Shown here one piece after another: positions 44,130 through 52,023 of a stretch of 64,000 nucleotides of DNA. The stretch is taken from assembly GCF_037974355.1 (NCBI RefSeq), contig NZ_CP150235.1:6324001-6388000 (forward strand), read 5' to 3'. The DNA is from Paenibacillus sp. FSL R5-0517 (GTDB lineage Bacteria > Bacillota > Bacilli > Paenibacillales > Paenibacillaceae). Numbering within the stretch: the first letter of the stretch is position 1; each line of letters begins with the position of its first letter. Below the pieces are notes generated by a model that saw only the letters and a list, made by a program, of their open reading frames with translations, ran no database searches and was not told where the DNA came from. The position numbers and the translations under genes are program-made.

Positions 44130-44314
44130 TTACACAATAATGGAGAGGACAGAAATAACCTGAAGAAGCGACGTTAGAAGTTTTCTGAAAGAAAGCTGCT
44201 TCGTAACATACAACTGACCTTTATCACCAGATTTTATCCTTTAAAAAGGGAATCAAAAATCCATGGATAACAGCGATTGAAATAGTATTCTGTCATCGCA
44301 GTGCTATTGTGTAA
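44130..44314 (-). repeat. Dispersed palindromic repeat, copy B (longest intact copy)
   Basis: This 185-base element is a full-length relative of copy A, in the opposite orientation. Its ends are perfect ten-base inverted repeats (TTACACAATA at 44130-44139 and TATTGTGTAA at 44305-44314), extended by GGACAGAAATAAC against TATTCTGTCATC. The core hairpin is at 44221-44270, and a second hairpin with CAGCTTTCTTTCAGAAAACTTC lies beside it. The TA dinucleotides at each end would suit a mariner/IS630-type target duplication. Confidence 0.85.
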
Positions 44315-44341
44315 AGTAGATTCATTTCATGCATATCTCTA

Positions 44342-45427
44342 CTAAAATAAAACGCGTGCAACGGAGATCGTCAGATTGCCGCTCTTTTTCTTCTCCAACA
44401 GCCAATGATCCGCTCCGGAGGAAAGCAACGCCGCAGGTTCACTTACGCCATATGCTCCCGTATATTTGAATACCGTCTCGGATGGATTCGCAAGCTTCAC
44501 TGTATTCAGTTCCTCAGGGGTGTAGGTTACGAGTTCCCAGCCATATTTGGCGCAGAGGGCCAACAGGCCTTCTTCATCTTTTTTCAGATCAATTGTGGCA
44601 ATGTTGCGCACACTCTTCACGGAAAGGGATAACTCTTCCAAGGTAGCAAGGACTTCCTGCTCCAATTCCTCGACAGATGTGCCGCGATTACAGCCCATGC
44701 CGAGCACGAGGCTTTTCGGACGATACAATACACCATTGGTAAGAAAACGTTGCTCTTCTTCTGCCGAAAGCAGACGGTCACTAACGACCAGCGCAGCATT
44801 GAACGGGAAGGATTCCGTTTCCTCCAGACTGCTGAAGACACGGATATGATCCGGCACGGGTTTGTTATATCTCCACCAGTTCCGCTCCCCCGTCTCCTGA
44901 ATGAGAGCCACAGGTTCTTCATTCACAACAGCCGCACTGACAGGGGTTGCCTTGTCGAAGCTGTCTACGATCCAGCCCAACTCCCGCCCAAACATGTCCA
45001 CCGGAATGGTGCCTTGCACGTCTGAAGCTGTCGTGATAACAGCACGTGCGCCGAGTACCTCCGCAACCTGACGAGTTAACTCATTTGCACCGCCAAGGTG
45101 ACCAGACAGCACGCTGATGACATTTTCGCCGCGGTCATCAATGACCAGGACGGCAGGATCGACTTTTTTGTCCACCAGAATTGGAGCGATCATACGCACA
45201 ACTGCCCCCAGGGAGATAAACAGAATGATGCCATTATATCGTTTGAACAAATCAGGCAAAATCAGCTTCACCGAGCCTTCGAACAACTCAAAACCCAACT
45301 GTTCCTCATCGCCACGAGCAAACTTGCTCATATAATACACGTCTGTACCCTGGAACTGCCCTGCCAGATTACGCACCATCTCCACACCATGCTTCGTGAT
45401 GGCAACAGCTGCAAACGGATTACTCAC
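44342..45427 (-). CDS. cbiG: Cobalt-precorrin-5A hydrolase
   Basis: CbiG opens the delta-lactone ring of cobalt-precorrin-5A and releases acetaldehyde in the anaerobic cobalamin route. The 361 residues have the N-terminal domain with FISLGAVVRMIAPIL and DDRGENVISVLSGHLGGANELT (in part), a middle segment, and the CbiG C-terminal domain beginning LVLGMGCNRGTSVEEL and continuing to the PAALLSSGA region. The GTG start overlaps the cbiF stop by eight bases, with GGGAG nine bases upstream. CbiG is specific to the early-cobalt pathway, which fits cbiD and cbiX nearby. Confidence 0.95.
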   Translation of the reverse strand: MSNPFAAVAITKHGVEMVRNLAGQFQGTDVYYMSKFARGDEEQLGFELFEGSVKLILPDLFKRYNGIILFISLGAVVRMIAPILVDKKVDPAVLVIDDRGENVISVLSGHLGGANELTRQVAEVLGARAVITTASDVQGTIPVDMFGRELGWIVDSFDKATPVSAAVVNEEPVALIQETGERNWWRYNKPVPDHIRVFSSLEETESFPFNAALVVSDRLLSAEEEQRFLTNGVLYRPKSLVLGMGCNRGTSVEELEQEVLATLEELSLSVKSVRNIATIDLKKDEEGLLALCAKYGWELVTYTPEELNTVKLANPSETVFKYTGAYGVSEPAALLSSGADHWLLEKKKSGNLTISVARVLF

Positions 45428-46217
45428 CGGACTTCACTCCCTTACGGTAGCCATGGGTGAAGGATTTATCATACAGCTTGGAACGGTGGGCATCGCGGTT
45501 CACGAGATCCGGGTCAAGCGCCCAGCCTGCCAAGATCATCGCATGCATTGTAATGCCGGCGGCACGCAGATCCGCTGCCAGATTGGCAAGCGTGGTCCGT
45601 ACAATCTTCTGATCAGGCCATGTTGCCCGCTGCACAACTGCCACAGGAGTATCTTCACTCCAGCCTGCGGCGAGGAATTCAACCACGACTTTTTTCGCCA
45701 AAGTCGCACTCAGGAAGAGCGCCACCGTACAGTGATGGGATGCCAGATCACGCAGCTTCTCCCGTTCAGGCACAGGGGTACGACCTTCTGCACGTGTCAG
45801 AATAACGGTCTGCGTCAGTTCTGGTACGGTCAATTCCGCCCCTAGTGCAGCTGCTGAAGCAAAGACCGAACTCACACCCGGAATGATCTCATATTCCACG
45901 CCCTGCTGTTTCAGCAGTACCATTTGTTCCAGAATTGCGCCGTACATCGCCGGATCACCCGTATGCACACGAGCTACACTGCGACCCGCACGAGTGGCTT
46001 CACACATCAGCTCAACCTGACGCTCCAGATCCATGCCAGAGCTTTGCAGCACTTCTGCTTCGGGCTTCGCAGTTGCAATCAGTTCATCGTTCACGAGGGA
46101 ATCCGTATACAGCACCAGATCTGCACTTCTCAAAATGTTAGAACCTTTCACCGTGATCAAATCCGGATCGCCCGGGCCCGCACCTACAATGTAGACTTTC
46201 GCTTCCAATGTCTTCAT
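45420..46217 (-). CDS. cbiF: Cobalt-precorrin-4 C11-methyltransferase
   Basis: This SAM-dependent tetrapyrrole methylase of 265 residues adds the C11 methyl group. Family features are the glycine-rich VYIVGAGPGDPDLITVKG start, HTGDPAMYGAI, EIIPGVSSVFASAAALGAELTVPE (in part) and LILTRAEGRTPVP-like LTRAEGRTP, the last typical of CbiF/CobM. Its ATG overlaps the cbiL stop codon as ATGA and its own stop overlaps the cbiG start. Confidence 0.95.
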   Translation of the reverse strand: MKTLEAKVYIVGAGPGDPDLITVKGSNILRSADLVLYTDSLVNDELIATAKPEAEVLQSSGMDLERQVELMCEATRAGRSVARVHTGDPAMYGAILEQMVLLKQQGVEYEIIPGVSSVFASAAALGAELTVPELTQTVILTRAEGRTPVPEREKLRDLASHHCTVALFLSATLAKKVVVEFLAAGWSEDTPVAVVQRATWPDQKIVRTTLANLAADLRAAGITMHAMILAGWALDPDLVNRDAHRSKLYDKSFTHGYRKGVKSGE

Positions 46218-47029
46218 TTGCTCACCACCATCAGGCTTAGATATTCCAGCTCCTGCCCTTTCAATTCACGGGCATCGCGCCAGACCAGTTCATATGGAGA
46301 AGTGACCTTGGTGACAACCGACGCTTTGCCGCCGAGTCCCATCTCGTCCAGCAATTCCAGCATCGGGTCAAGCACCTTCGCCACTTTGATAAATACAATC
46401 GTATCGTGATGCTCAATTGCCTGCCGCATGGCTTCTTTATCTGCCGTAGCCGGAATAATGCCCACCTGTTCGTCTCCGTCTGCCAGATGTATATCCAGCG
46501 CTGCCGCTGCACCCAACACGGATGAGATGCCCGGGATCGAGCTAATCGATACTTCAGGATGCAACTCTCGCATCAGCCGAGCCAGATGAATAAATGTGCT
46601 GTAGAGATTCGGGTCACCCTCAGTTACAAAAGCCACATCCTTGCCTTCCTTGAGCGCACCCCAGCATGCTTCAACGGTCTTGCCCCACTCGCGTTCAAGC
46701 ACAACCGGGTCCTTCGTCATCGGGAAGATCAGACCAAGCATCTCTTTTTCTTCCGGGTTCACATACAGTTCCACAATCTCGTGGGCGTATGATTTACCGC
46801 CTTTACGTTTCTTTGGATATGCGACCACCGGGCATTCGCGAATCATCCGGTACGCTTTCACGGTAATCAGTTCCGGGTCTCCCGGCCCAACACCCACGCC
46901 ATACAGTGTACCGATGGCTTTGTGATCCGTTGATTTATGTTCCAATGGTTCTGCGGAAGTGCTTCCCCACACAGTGTTTCCTGTTGTGCTTGCAGTTGTT
47001 GTGCTAATGCTGCTCTCCCCCTTGTTCAT
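46214..47029 (-). CDS. cbiL: Cobalt-factor II / precorrin-2 C20-methyltransferase
   Basis: This methylase adds the C20 methyl group. The core begins at residue about 42 with LYGVGVGPGDPELITVKAYR (in part) and includes AYPKKRKGGKSYA and VTEGDPNLYSTF, both typical of CbiL/CobI, and SIPGISSVLGAAAAL. It carries a roughly 40-residue Ser/Thr-rich N-terminal extension not normal for the family. The ATG at 47029 lacks a close ribosome site. A strong GGGGGAG lies 12 bases inside the frame and is followed seven bases later by an ATT, so translation may start downstream. The gene follows cbiET by 12 bases. Confidence 0.92.
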   Translation of the reverse strand: MNKGESSISTTTASTTGNTVWGSTSAEPLEHKSTDHKAIGTLYGVGVGPGDPELITVKAYRMIRECPVVAYPKKRKGGKSYAHEIVELYVNPEEKEMLGLIFPMTKDPVVLEREWGKTVEACWGALKEGKDVAFVTEGDPNLYSTFIHLARLMRELHPEVSISSIPGISSVLGAAAALDIHLADGDEQVGIIPATADKEAMRQAIEHHDTIVFIKVAKVLDPMLELLDEMGLGGKASVVTKVTSPYELVWRDARELKGQELEYLSLMVVSK

Positions 47030-47040
47030 TCATTGAAAAA

Positions 47041-48324
47041 TCACTCTGCTCCGTCTGCGGATTCCGTTTCTTCGGTTACTGTGTGTTGTCCTGTAATGAC
47101 ATAGATCGGATTGAGTCCGTCAAAACGGGTCATATTCAGGATCGGCTTGCTGCGCGCCGTCTGCAACAAGGTCACGGAGGCGTCCATGCCTGCTTCGCGC
47201 ATCGCCTTCATGCTGTCATGCAGCGTCTCGATGGTCGCTGCATTCACTACGAGGCGTCCCTCCGGGCGCAGCCGGGACGCACACAGGGCGATCAGCTGGC
47301 CGAGTTCGCCGCCGCTGCCGCCAATGAACACCGCATCCGGATTCGGTAGTTCGTCCATCCCTGCTGGTGCTTTGGCATGAAGGACGGTGAAATCGGTCCG
47401 GAATTTGATCCGGTTGGCCTCGATGTTCACGAGGTCACCTTCGTTCTTCTCGATGGCGAAGACCTGGCCCCGCGGCGCCAGCCGCGTGCACTCCACCGCC
47501 ACCGAGCCTGAACCTGCGCCGATATCCCACACGATGCTGTCCTCGCCCAGTTTCAGCTCGGACAAGCTGAACGCGCGGACTTCACGCTTGGTGATGAGGC
47601 CTTTTTCGGGTTTGCGCTGATGGAATTCCTCATCTGCAAACCCGAAGCCTTTGCGCGGCGCGGGTGCATCCTTGCGGCGCAGCAAAATCACGACGTTCAG
47701 CGGGCTGCATTCTGCTGCCGCCAGCTCGTCGAGGGTGTAATGGCGGGCACGTTCGTCTGCCCCGCCCAGATTCTCTGCAACGTAGGCATCATACTCGGTC
47801 ATGCCGAACTGTTGCAGATAAGCCCCGATCGCAGCGGGGCTGTTGTGCTCATCCGTGAGCAGCGCAATTTTGGCTTTGCCATCGATGCGCTGGGCGAGGC
47901 CTTTGAGCGGGCGACCGTGCACGCTTTCGAGCACGGCATCGTGCCAGCTCTCGCCAAGCTGGGCAAATGCCAGCTGCAGTGAACTGAGATTAGGCCGGAT
48001 CTCCAGTTGATCCGGGCCGATTTGGCGCGCTAAATACCCGGCAATGCCGTAGAACAGCGGGTCACCCGAGGCGAGCACAACGACGTTGTGTGTGGCCTTT
48101 AACGCTTTTATTTTCACAACGAGATCGCTTAAACCGCTCTTAATCGCTAACCGTTCGCCTGCAAATGCAGGGAAATACTCTAGCTGGCGCTCTCCGCCAA
48201 CGAGCACATCTGCCTCCTGAATGAGATTCAGGCTATCCGTTGTCAGTCCTGCTGCACCTTCTTCACCCACGCCAATGATGCGGATTTTACGATTCTTTGC
48301 TCCAGTTGCTGTCTTCGAGTTCAC
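47041..48324 (-). CDS. cbiET: Fused cobalt-precorrin-7 C5-methyltransferase / C15-methyltransferase (decarboxylating)
   Basis: One 427-residue chain joins CbiE (about 1-215, tetrapyrrole methylase fold: IRIIGVGEEGAAGL, VLASGDPLFYGI) to CbiT (about 230-415, class I methyltransferase fold with VWDIGAGSGSVAVE and VFIGGSGGELGQLI). Together they methylate C5 and C15 and remove the acetate carboxyl on ring C. The same fusion occurs as CobL in aerobic producers. The start is a GTG six to eight bases after GGGCGGAAA; the gene overlaps the end of cbiD by 38 bases. The coding DNA at 47.2-48.0 kb is GC-richer than most of the window. Confidence 0.94.
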   Translation of the reverse strand: MNSKTATGAKNRKIRIIGVGEEGAAGLTTDSLNLIQEADVLVGGERQLEYFPAFAGERLAIKSGLSDLVVKIKALKATHNVVVLASGDPLFYGIAGYLARQIGPDQLEIRPNLSSLQLAFAQLGESWHDAVLESVHGRPLKGLAQRIDGKAKIALLTDEHNSPAAIGAYLQQFGMTEYDAYVAENLGGADERARHYTLDELAAAECSPLNVVILLRRKDAPAPRKGFGFADEEFHQRKPEKGLITKREVRAFSLSELKLGEDSIVWDIGAGSGSVAVECTRLAPRGQVFAIEKNEGDLVNIEANRIKFRTDFTVLHAKAPAGMDELPNPDAVFIGGSGGELGQLIALCASRLRPEGRLVVNAATIETLHDSMKAMREAGMDASVTLLQTARSKPILNMTRFDGLNPIYVITGQHTVTEETESADGAE

Positions 48325-49423
48325 TGATTTCCGCCCTCCCCAGTTCCATTCCTTTCATTGTTACCAATACTACTTCCACTGTCACGCCGCCTCCGGCATG
48401 TTCCAAACAGTGCCGACAGGCGTATGTACATAACTTTTCAAAATAGGGCAAGTACCCGGCTTCGGTCATCATATCTGCCACCTGAGTGGCCGTGTTGGCT
48501 TCCTCGATCGCTTGCGCCAGTTCATCCCCGGCTCCAGTCTCGCGGGCCACGGACGCAAGAAATCCAAAATCCACCGGCGCACTCTTGGAGTGCACCATCA
48601 TGACGCCTTGGGCCACTTTGGCAAATTTGCCTGGCATCCCGACCAGCGTGATGCGTTTCATGCCCAACCGTTTACCGTGTTTGATCGCAAAGCCGACAAA
48701 GTCACCCATCTGGATAAAAGCTTCCTCTGGCAGATCGGGCATCATCTTCATGGCGTATTTCTCACTACTGCCGCCCGTCGTCAGTACAATATGATCACAT
48801 CCGGATGCCTGAGCAACCGAGATGGCCTGCACCACACTGGCTCTGTAAGCAGAGGTGGAGAACGGAACGACCACGCCGCGTGTACCTAAAATGGAGATGC
48901 CACCCAAAATGCCCAGACGGGAATTCAGTGTCTTCTTGGCCATCTCTTCGCCGTCCGGCACGCTGATCACAACCCGCACCCCTCTGGCTGTGCCGTGTTC
49001 GGCGAGCACCTGGGTGACGGCTTCGGTAATCATGCGGCGCGGAACGGGATTGATTGCCGCTTCGCCCACAGGCACGGGCAGTCCAGGCTTCGTGACTCGG
49101 CCTACGCCTACGCCCCCATCTAGCTCCATGCCCGGCTCGTCCCGCCAAGACACATGTGCGATAATCTTCGCCCGATGTGTGGCGTCCGGGTCATCTCCGG
49201 CATCTTTGATCGTGGCACAGGTCGCTACGCCATCGGTCAGTTCCTGCTCGATCAGTTCGAACGAGTGGTCAAAGCCCGCGGGCAATGAAACCACGGCCTG
49301 CGCCGGAATCATACCTGTTAACAGGAGCTGCGTGGCCCCTTTGGCAACGGCTGTGGCACACGCTCCTGTGGTGAAGCCGGAACGCATGGGTTTGTCGGGA
49401 TCTGGTGTATTGCCGCCTTTCAT
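48287..49423 (-). CDS. cbiD: Cobalt-precorrin-5B C1-methyltransferase
   Basis: CbiD adds the C1 methyl group in the anaerobic pathway. The 378 residues include the family start RSGFTTGACATAVAKGA, the GVGRVTKPGLPVPVGEAAINPVPR segment (in part), STSAYRASVVQAI and GGSSEKYAMK. The protein has its own fold, distinct from the other methylases. GGGAGG precedes the ATG. It is the first gene after a 1.1 kb repeat-filled gap that separates it from cbiC, so whether it is read from the riboswitch promoter or its own promoter is open. Confidence 0.95.
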   Translation of the reverse strand: MKGGNTPDPDKPMRSGFTTGACATAVAKGATQLLLTGMIPAQAVVSLPAGFDHSFELIEQELTDGVATCATIKDAGDDPDATHRAKIIAHVSWRDEPGMELDGGVGVGRVTKPGLPVPVGEAAINPVPRRMITEAVTQVLAEHGTARGVRVVISVPDGEEMAKKTLNSRLGILGGISILGTRGVVVPFSTSAYRASVVQAISVAQASGCDHIVLTTGGSSEKYAMKMMPDLPEEAFIQMGDFVGFAIKHGKRLGMKRITLVGMPGKFAKVAQGVMMVHSKSAPVDFGFLASVARETGAGDELAQAIEEANTATQVADMMTEAGYLPYFEKLCTYACRHCLEHAGGGVTVEVVLVTMKGMELGRAEISELEDSNWSKES

Positions 49424-49453
49424 GGGTTTTGAACCTCCCGTCCTTTAATTAGC

Positions 49454-49720
49454 TAGGTGGCATTACGCTCTGTGCTTGCGTGGTGGATTTTGGCGCTTGG
49501 TGACCGCTACGGGTACGGATCGTTCTTATGATCGCTGTTGTCTCCAGATTTCCTTGATTCCCTTTTGTAAAGGGAGAAATCCAGAGACAAAGGCGAGTGT
49601 ATGCTTCCGAAGTAGCTTTCTTGCAGAAAGCTTTGAGCTCCGCTTCTTCAGAATCGATTCCGTCCCCTTCGCTGCTATCTGCTTCTGCATCCACCTGGCA
49701 CAGTGCATAGTGCCACCTCT
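49454..49720. repeat. Large palindromic element holding diverged repeat copy C
   Basis: The ends are imperfect inverted repeats of about 32 bases (AGGTGGCATTACGCTCTGTGC on the left, written here as 49455-49475, against the complementary stretch ending CATAGTGCCACCT near 49720). Inside is copy C (about 49511-49670), whose hairpin at 49540-49588 keeps the shape of copies A and B with different bases: GTCTC/GAGAC and CCCTTT/AAAGGG. A second hairpin AGCTTTCT/AGAAAGCT lies at 49614-49632. No gene is present. Confidence 0.75.
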
Positions 49721-49806
49721 TGGGCTAAACAATGCCCTGAGGTTTTTTTGGGTAACTAATCATTCCATGCCCGTAGGACTTGGCATGGAATGTAGTTACT
49801 TGGTTT
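49655..49806 (+). repeat. Tandem repeat unit, first copy
   Basis: This roughly 150-base unit is repeated at 49863-50015 with only a few mismatches over the last 127 bases. It includes the hairpin CCTC-GGGC/GCCC-GAGG followed by seven T residues (terminator-like on the plus strand) and a larger palindrome, GTAACTA-CATTCCATGCC against GGCATGGAATG-TAGTTAC. Confidence 0.85.
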
Positions 49807-49862
49807 TGAGCTCGTTTAGGCTTCTACTTTGGGTGGACCGCTCCGGGGCCGGATCAATTATA

Positions 49863-50015
49863 TGATTCCGGTGTCCCCTCGCTCCTACCTGCTCCTGCAT
49901 CCACCTAGCACAGAGCGTAGTGCCACCTCTTGGGCTAAACAATGCCCTGAGGTTTTTTGGGGTAACTAATCATTCCATGCCCGTAAGACTTGGCATGGAA
50001 TGTAGTTACTTGGTT
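49863..50015 (+). repeat. Tandem repeat unit, second copy
   Basis: Nearly identical to 49655-49806. Its left edge continues into GACCGCTCCGGGGCCGGATC, which matches the left part of copy C (GACCGCTACGGGTACGGATC, from 49502). The second copy therefore looks like a duplicate of the whole block with the hairpin core deleted. Confidence 0.85.
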
Positions 50016-50158
50016 TATGTTTGAGCGTGTGCTGTTCTTTTTTCTAGTTGCTGATACTTGAGGATTGACCACCCTATGACGGTGAACCATGCTTACCCGT
50101 ACAATCCGTTTCAGTCATGCGGCATGAATGCATGCCTTTTGATGACATCTACATTTCT

Positions 50159-50301
50159 AACGAATCGAGAAGACGTTATTTGGGCCAAATTCCTTAAACA
50201 AAAATTGTAACGAATCGTAGTGACGTTATTTCATTAAACAGACGTTGTTTTCACCACTTTTTGGCGTGTTTCACCGGAATAGCGTTACTCAGATTCGTTA
50301 G
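50159..50301. repeat. Short direct and inverted repeats, AACGAATCG-type
   Basis: AACGAATCG-GACGTTATT occurs twice as direct copies (50159-50182 and 50210-50231) and once inverted (AATAGCGTTACTCAGATTCGTT, about 50278-50300, shown here by its position). The last two form a palindromic block around a TTTTCACC-containing centre. No gene is seen in 50016-50533. Confidence 0.65.
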
Positions 50302-50334
50302 AATATGAAACGGATGATAATCCGCAATATAAGG

Positions 50335-50475
50335 CCTGTGAGGTTCGTTAGAGCTTATTAAGTTTGCTAGAATTCCTTAAAGTCCTTTAAGGTTCGTGGT
50401 ACGTTAAAGCTCGCTAAGGATCATTAAAGCTCATTACGTTCGCTAGAATTCGTTAAAGTTTGTAACGCTCGTTTG
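50335..50475 (+). repeat. Degenerate tandem repeats of about 20 bases
   Basis: A run of imperfect units resembling GTTCGCTAGAATTCGTTAAA, alternating with shorter units (GCTCATTAC, GTCCTTTAAG), fills this stretch. No reading frame runs through it. It may be a decayed array of a short palindromic repeat. Confidence 0.7.
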
Positions 50476-50533
50476 TTTGCGTCGCGATTGCCTCTATTCA
50501 CCTGTGGTCGTTACTTAAAATTACTTAAAATGA

Positions 50534-51187
50534 CTACGCCTTCACGGCCATCAGGGAGATGGCGTTCAGGGCGGCCACGACGATGGTACTTCCGCCTTTG
50601 CGACCGATGTTGGTGATAAATGGGATGTCGATTTTGCGCAGCTCGTCTTTGGATTCTGCTGCGGATACGAATCCAACCGGCATGCCGATGATCAGGCCCG
50701 GTTTGGCTTCGCCTTCTTTGACCAGACGGATCAGTTCCAGCAATGCTGTTGGGGCGTTACCAATGGCGTAGATTCCGCCTTCGTATAATTGGTTCGCTTT
50801 ACGTGTCGAGATGATGGCCCGAGTGGTGTTCAAGCGTTTGGCTTCCTCCATCACATCGGGATCGGAAATATGTACATGCACATCTCCGCCAAAACCGCGA
50901 ATGCGATCCTTGCTTACGCCAGCCTGAATCATCTGTACGTCAGCGATGACGGATTGGCCGGCACGAAGCGCTGCAATCCCTGCTTGAATGGCATCCGGGT
51001 GGAACACCATGCTGCGGCCCAGTTCGAAGTCAGCCGAGGCGTGAATGACACGCTGTACCACTGGATATTGCTCAGCCGTGAAAGGATGCTCACCCAGTTC
51101 CTCCGTGATCATCTCAAAGCTTTTCCCCTCAATCTCCTGTGGCTGTACGGTCAACGGTTTAAATTCCGTTTTGAAATCCATGTGCAT
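50534..51187 (-). CDS. cbiC: Cobalt-precorrin-8 methylmutase
   Basis: CbiC moves the methyl group from C11 to C12 to give cobyrinic acid. The 217-residue protein contains the family marks RVIHASADFELGRSMVFHP (catalytic His in IHAS), GIYAIGNAPTALLEL and GMPVGFVSAAESKDEL. GAAGGAG lies just before ATG 51187; the ATG two codons later is also possible. It follows cbiJ by 65 bases. Confidence 0.95.
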   Translation of the reverse strand: MHMDFKTEFKPLTVQPQEIEGKSFEMITEELGEHPFTAEQYPVVQRVIHASADFELGRSMVFHPDAIQAGIAALRAGQSVIADVQMIQAGVSKDRIRGFGGDVHVHISDPDVMEEAKRLNTTRAIISTRKANQLYEGGIYAIGNAPTALLELIRLVKEGEAKPGLIIGMPVGFVSAAESKDELRKIDIPFITNIGRKGGSTIVVAALNAISLMAVKA

Positions 51188-51252
51188 TCCACTCCTTCTA
51201 CTCGTTGTGTCATTCAAAAATTCATTATTCAAATTAAAACTATTGGGGTGCT

Positions 51253-52023
51253 CTACTGCACCAATACACGCTCCAACTCATCCAGTACACCTTCAAAATG
51301 ATCAAACACCGTTCCGAATTCAGCTTCAGGGCGTGAAATCAACACGACATGAATGCCCAGCTCCAGTGCAGATTGGATTTTCTCATCCACCGCTCCGGTC
51401 TTGCCGCTCTCCTTGGTAACCATTACCGTCGTCGCATAGTGCTTGTACAAGGCTTCATTCATTTCACGGGAAAAAGGTCCCTGCATCGCAATAATATTGC
51501 GCTGTTCAACGCCAAGCTCACCGCATTTCTCCATATTATCGAGACGTGGAAGCATGCGGGCAACGAGACGAATGTCCGGATCACCGAGCAGGTGCTTGGT
51601 GAAAATCTGTAACGTTTTGCTACCTGTCGTCAGCATGACCGAGCCCTTCAATTCTTTGGCCTTGAGTGCCGCTTCATCGTAGGAAGACACGACATGCAGC
51701 AACGCATGATCATCGTACGCGAGACCCGTGCGCTCGTAACGAATGTATGGAATGCCCGCTTGTTTGGCTGCTTCCATCGCATTGGCATGTGCTTCTTCGG
51801 CAAATGGATGACTTGCATCCACGATGGCACGGCTACCTTTTTCACGCACAAGTTCCACCATCGCTTCCACGGTCAAACGGCCTGTCCGAACAGGTAATCC
51901 GGCCTCTGTCAGGCTATGGGCAGCACTGTCGGTTACGACAGAAGTCAGCACGTCTGTACCTTGCTGCTGGATCTGTAGAGCGAGTTCCCTGGCATCACTC
52001 GTACCACACAACATGAAGATCAT
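51253..52023 (-). CDS. cbiJ: Cobalt-precorrin-6A reductase
   Basis: The 256-residue enzyme reduces the macrocycle with NAD(P)H. Features are the IFMLCGTSDARELA start, IVDASHPFAEEAHANA, IRYERTG, LTTGSKTLQIF, RMLP and TKESGKTGAVDEKIQSAL, all typical of CobK/CbiJ. Its ATG overlaps the cbiX stop codon (ATGA). Confidence 0.95.
   Translation of the reverse strand: MIFMLCGTSDARELALQIQQQGTDVLTSVVTDSAAHSLTEAGLPVRTGRLTVEAMVELVREKGSRAIVDASHPFAEEAHANAMEAAKQAGIPYIRYERTGLAYDDHALLHVVSSYDEAALKAKELKGSVMLTTGSKTLQIFTKHLLGDPDIRLVARMLPRLDNMEKCGELGVEQRNIIAMQGPFSREMNEALYKHYATTVMVTKESGKTGAVDEKIQSALELGIHVVLISRPEAEFGTVFDHFEGVLDELERVLVQ

Noticed and set aside
49655..50015. Possible CRISPR array or attachment-site pair
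   Set aside because: There are only two long near-identical copies with internal palindromes, without regular spacers or an integrase gene.
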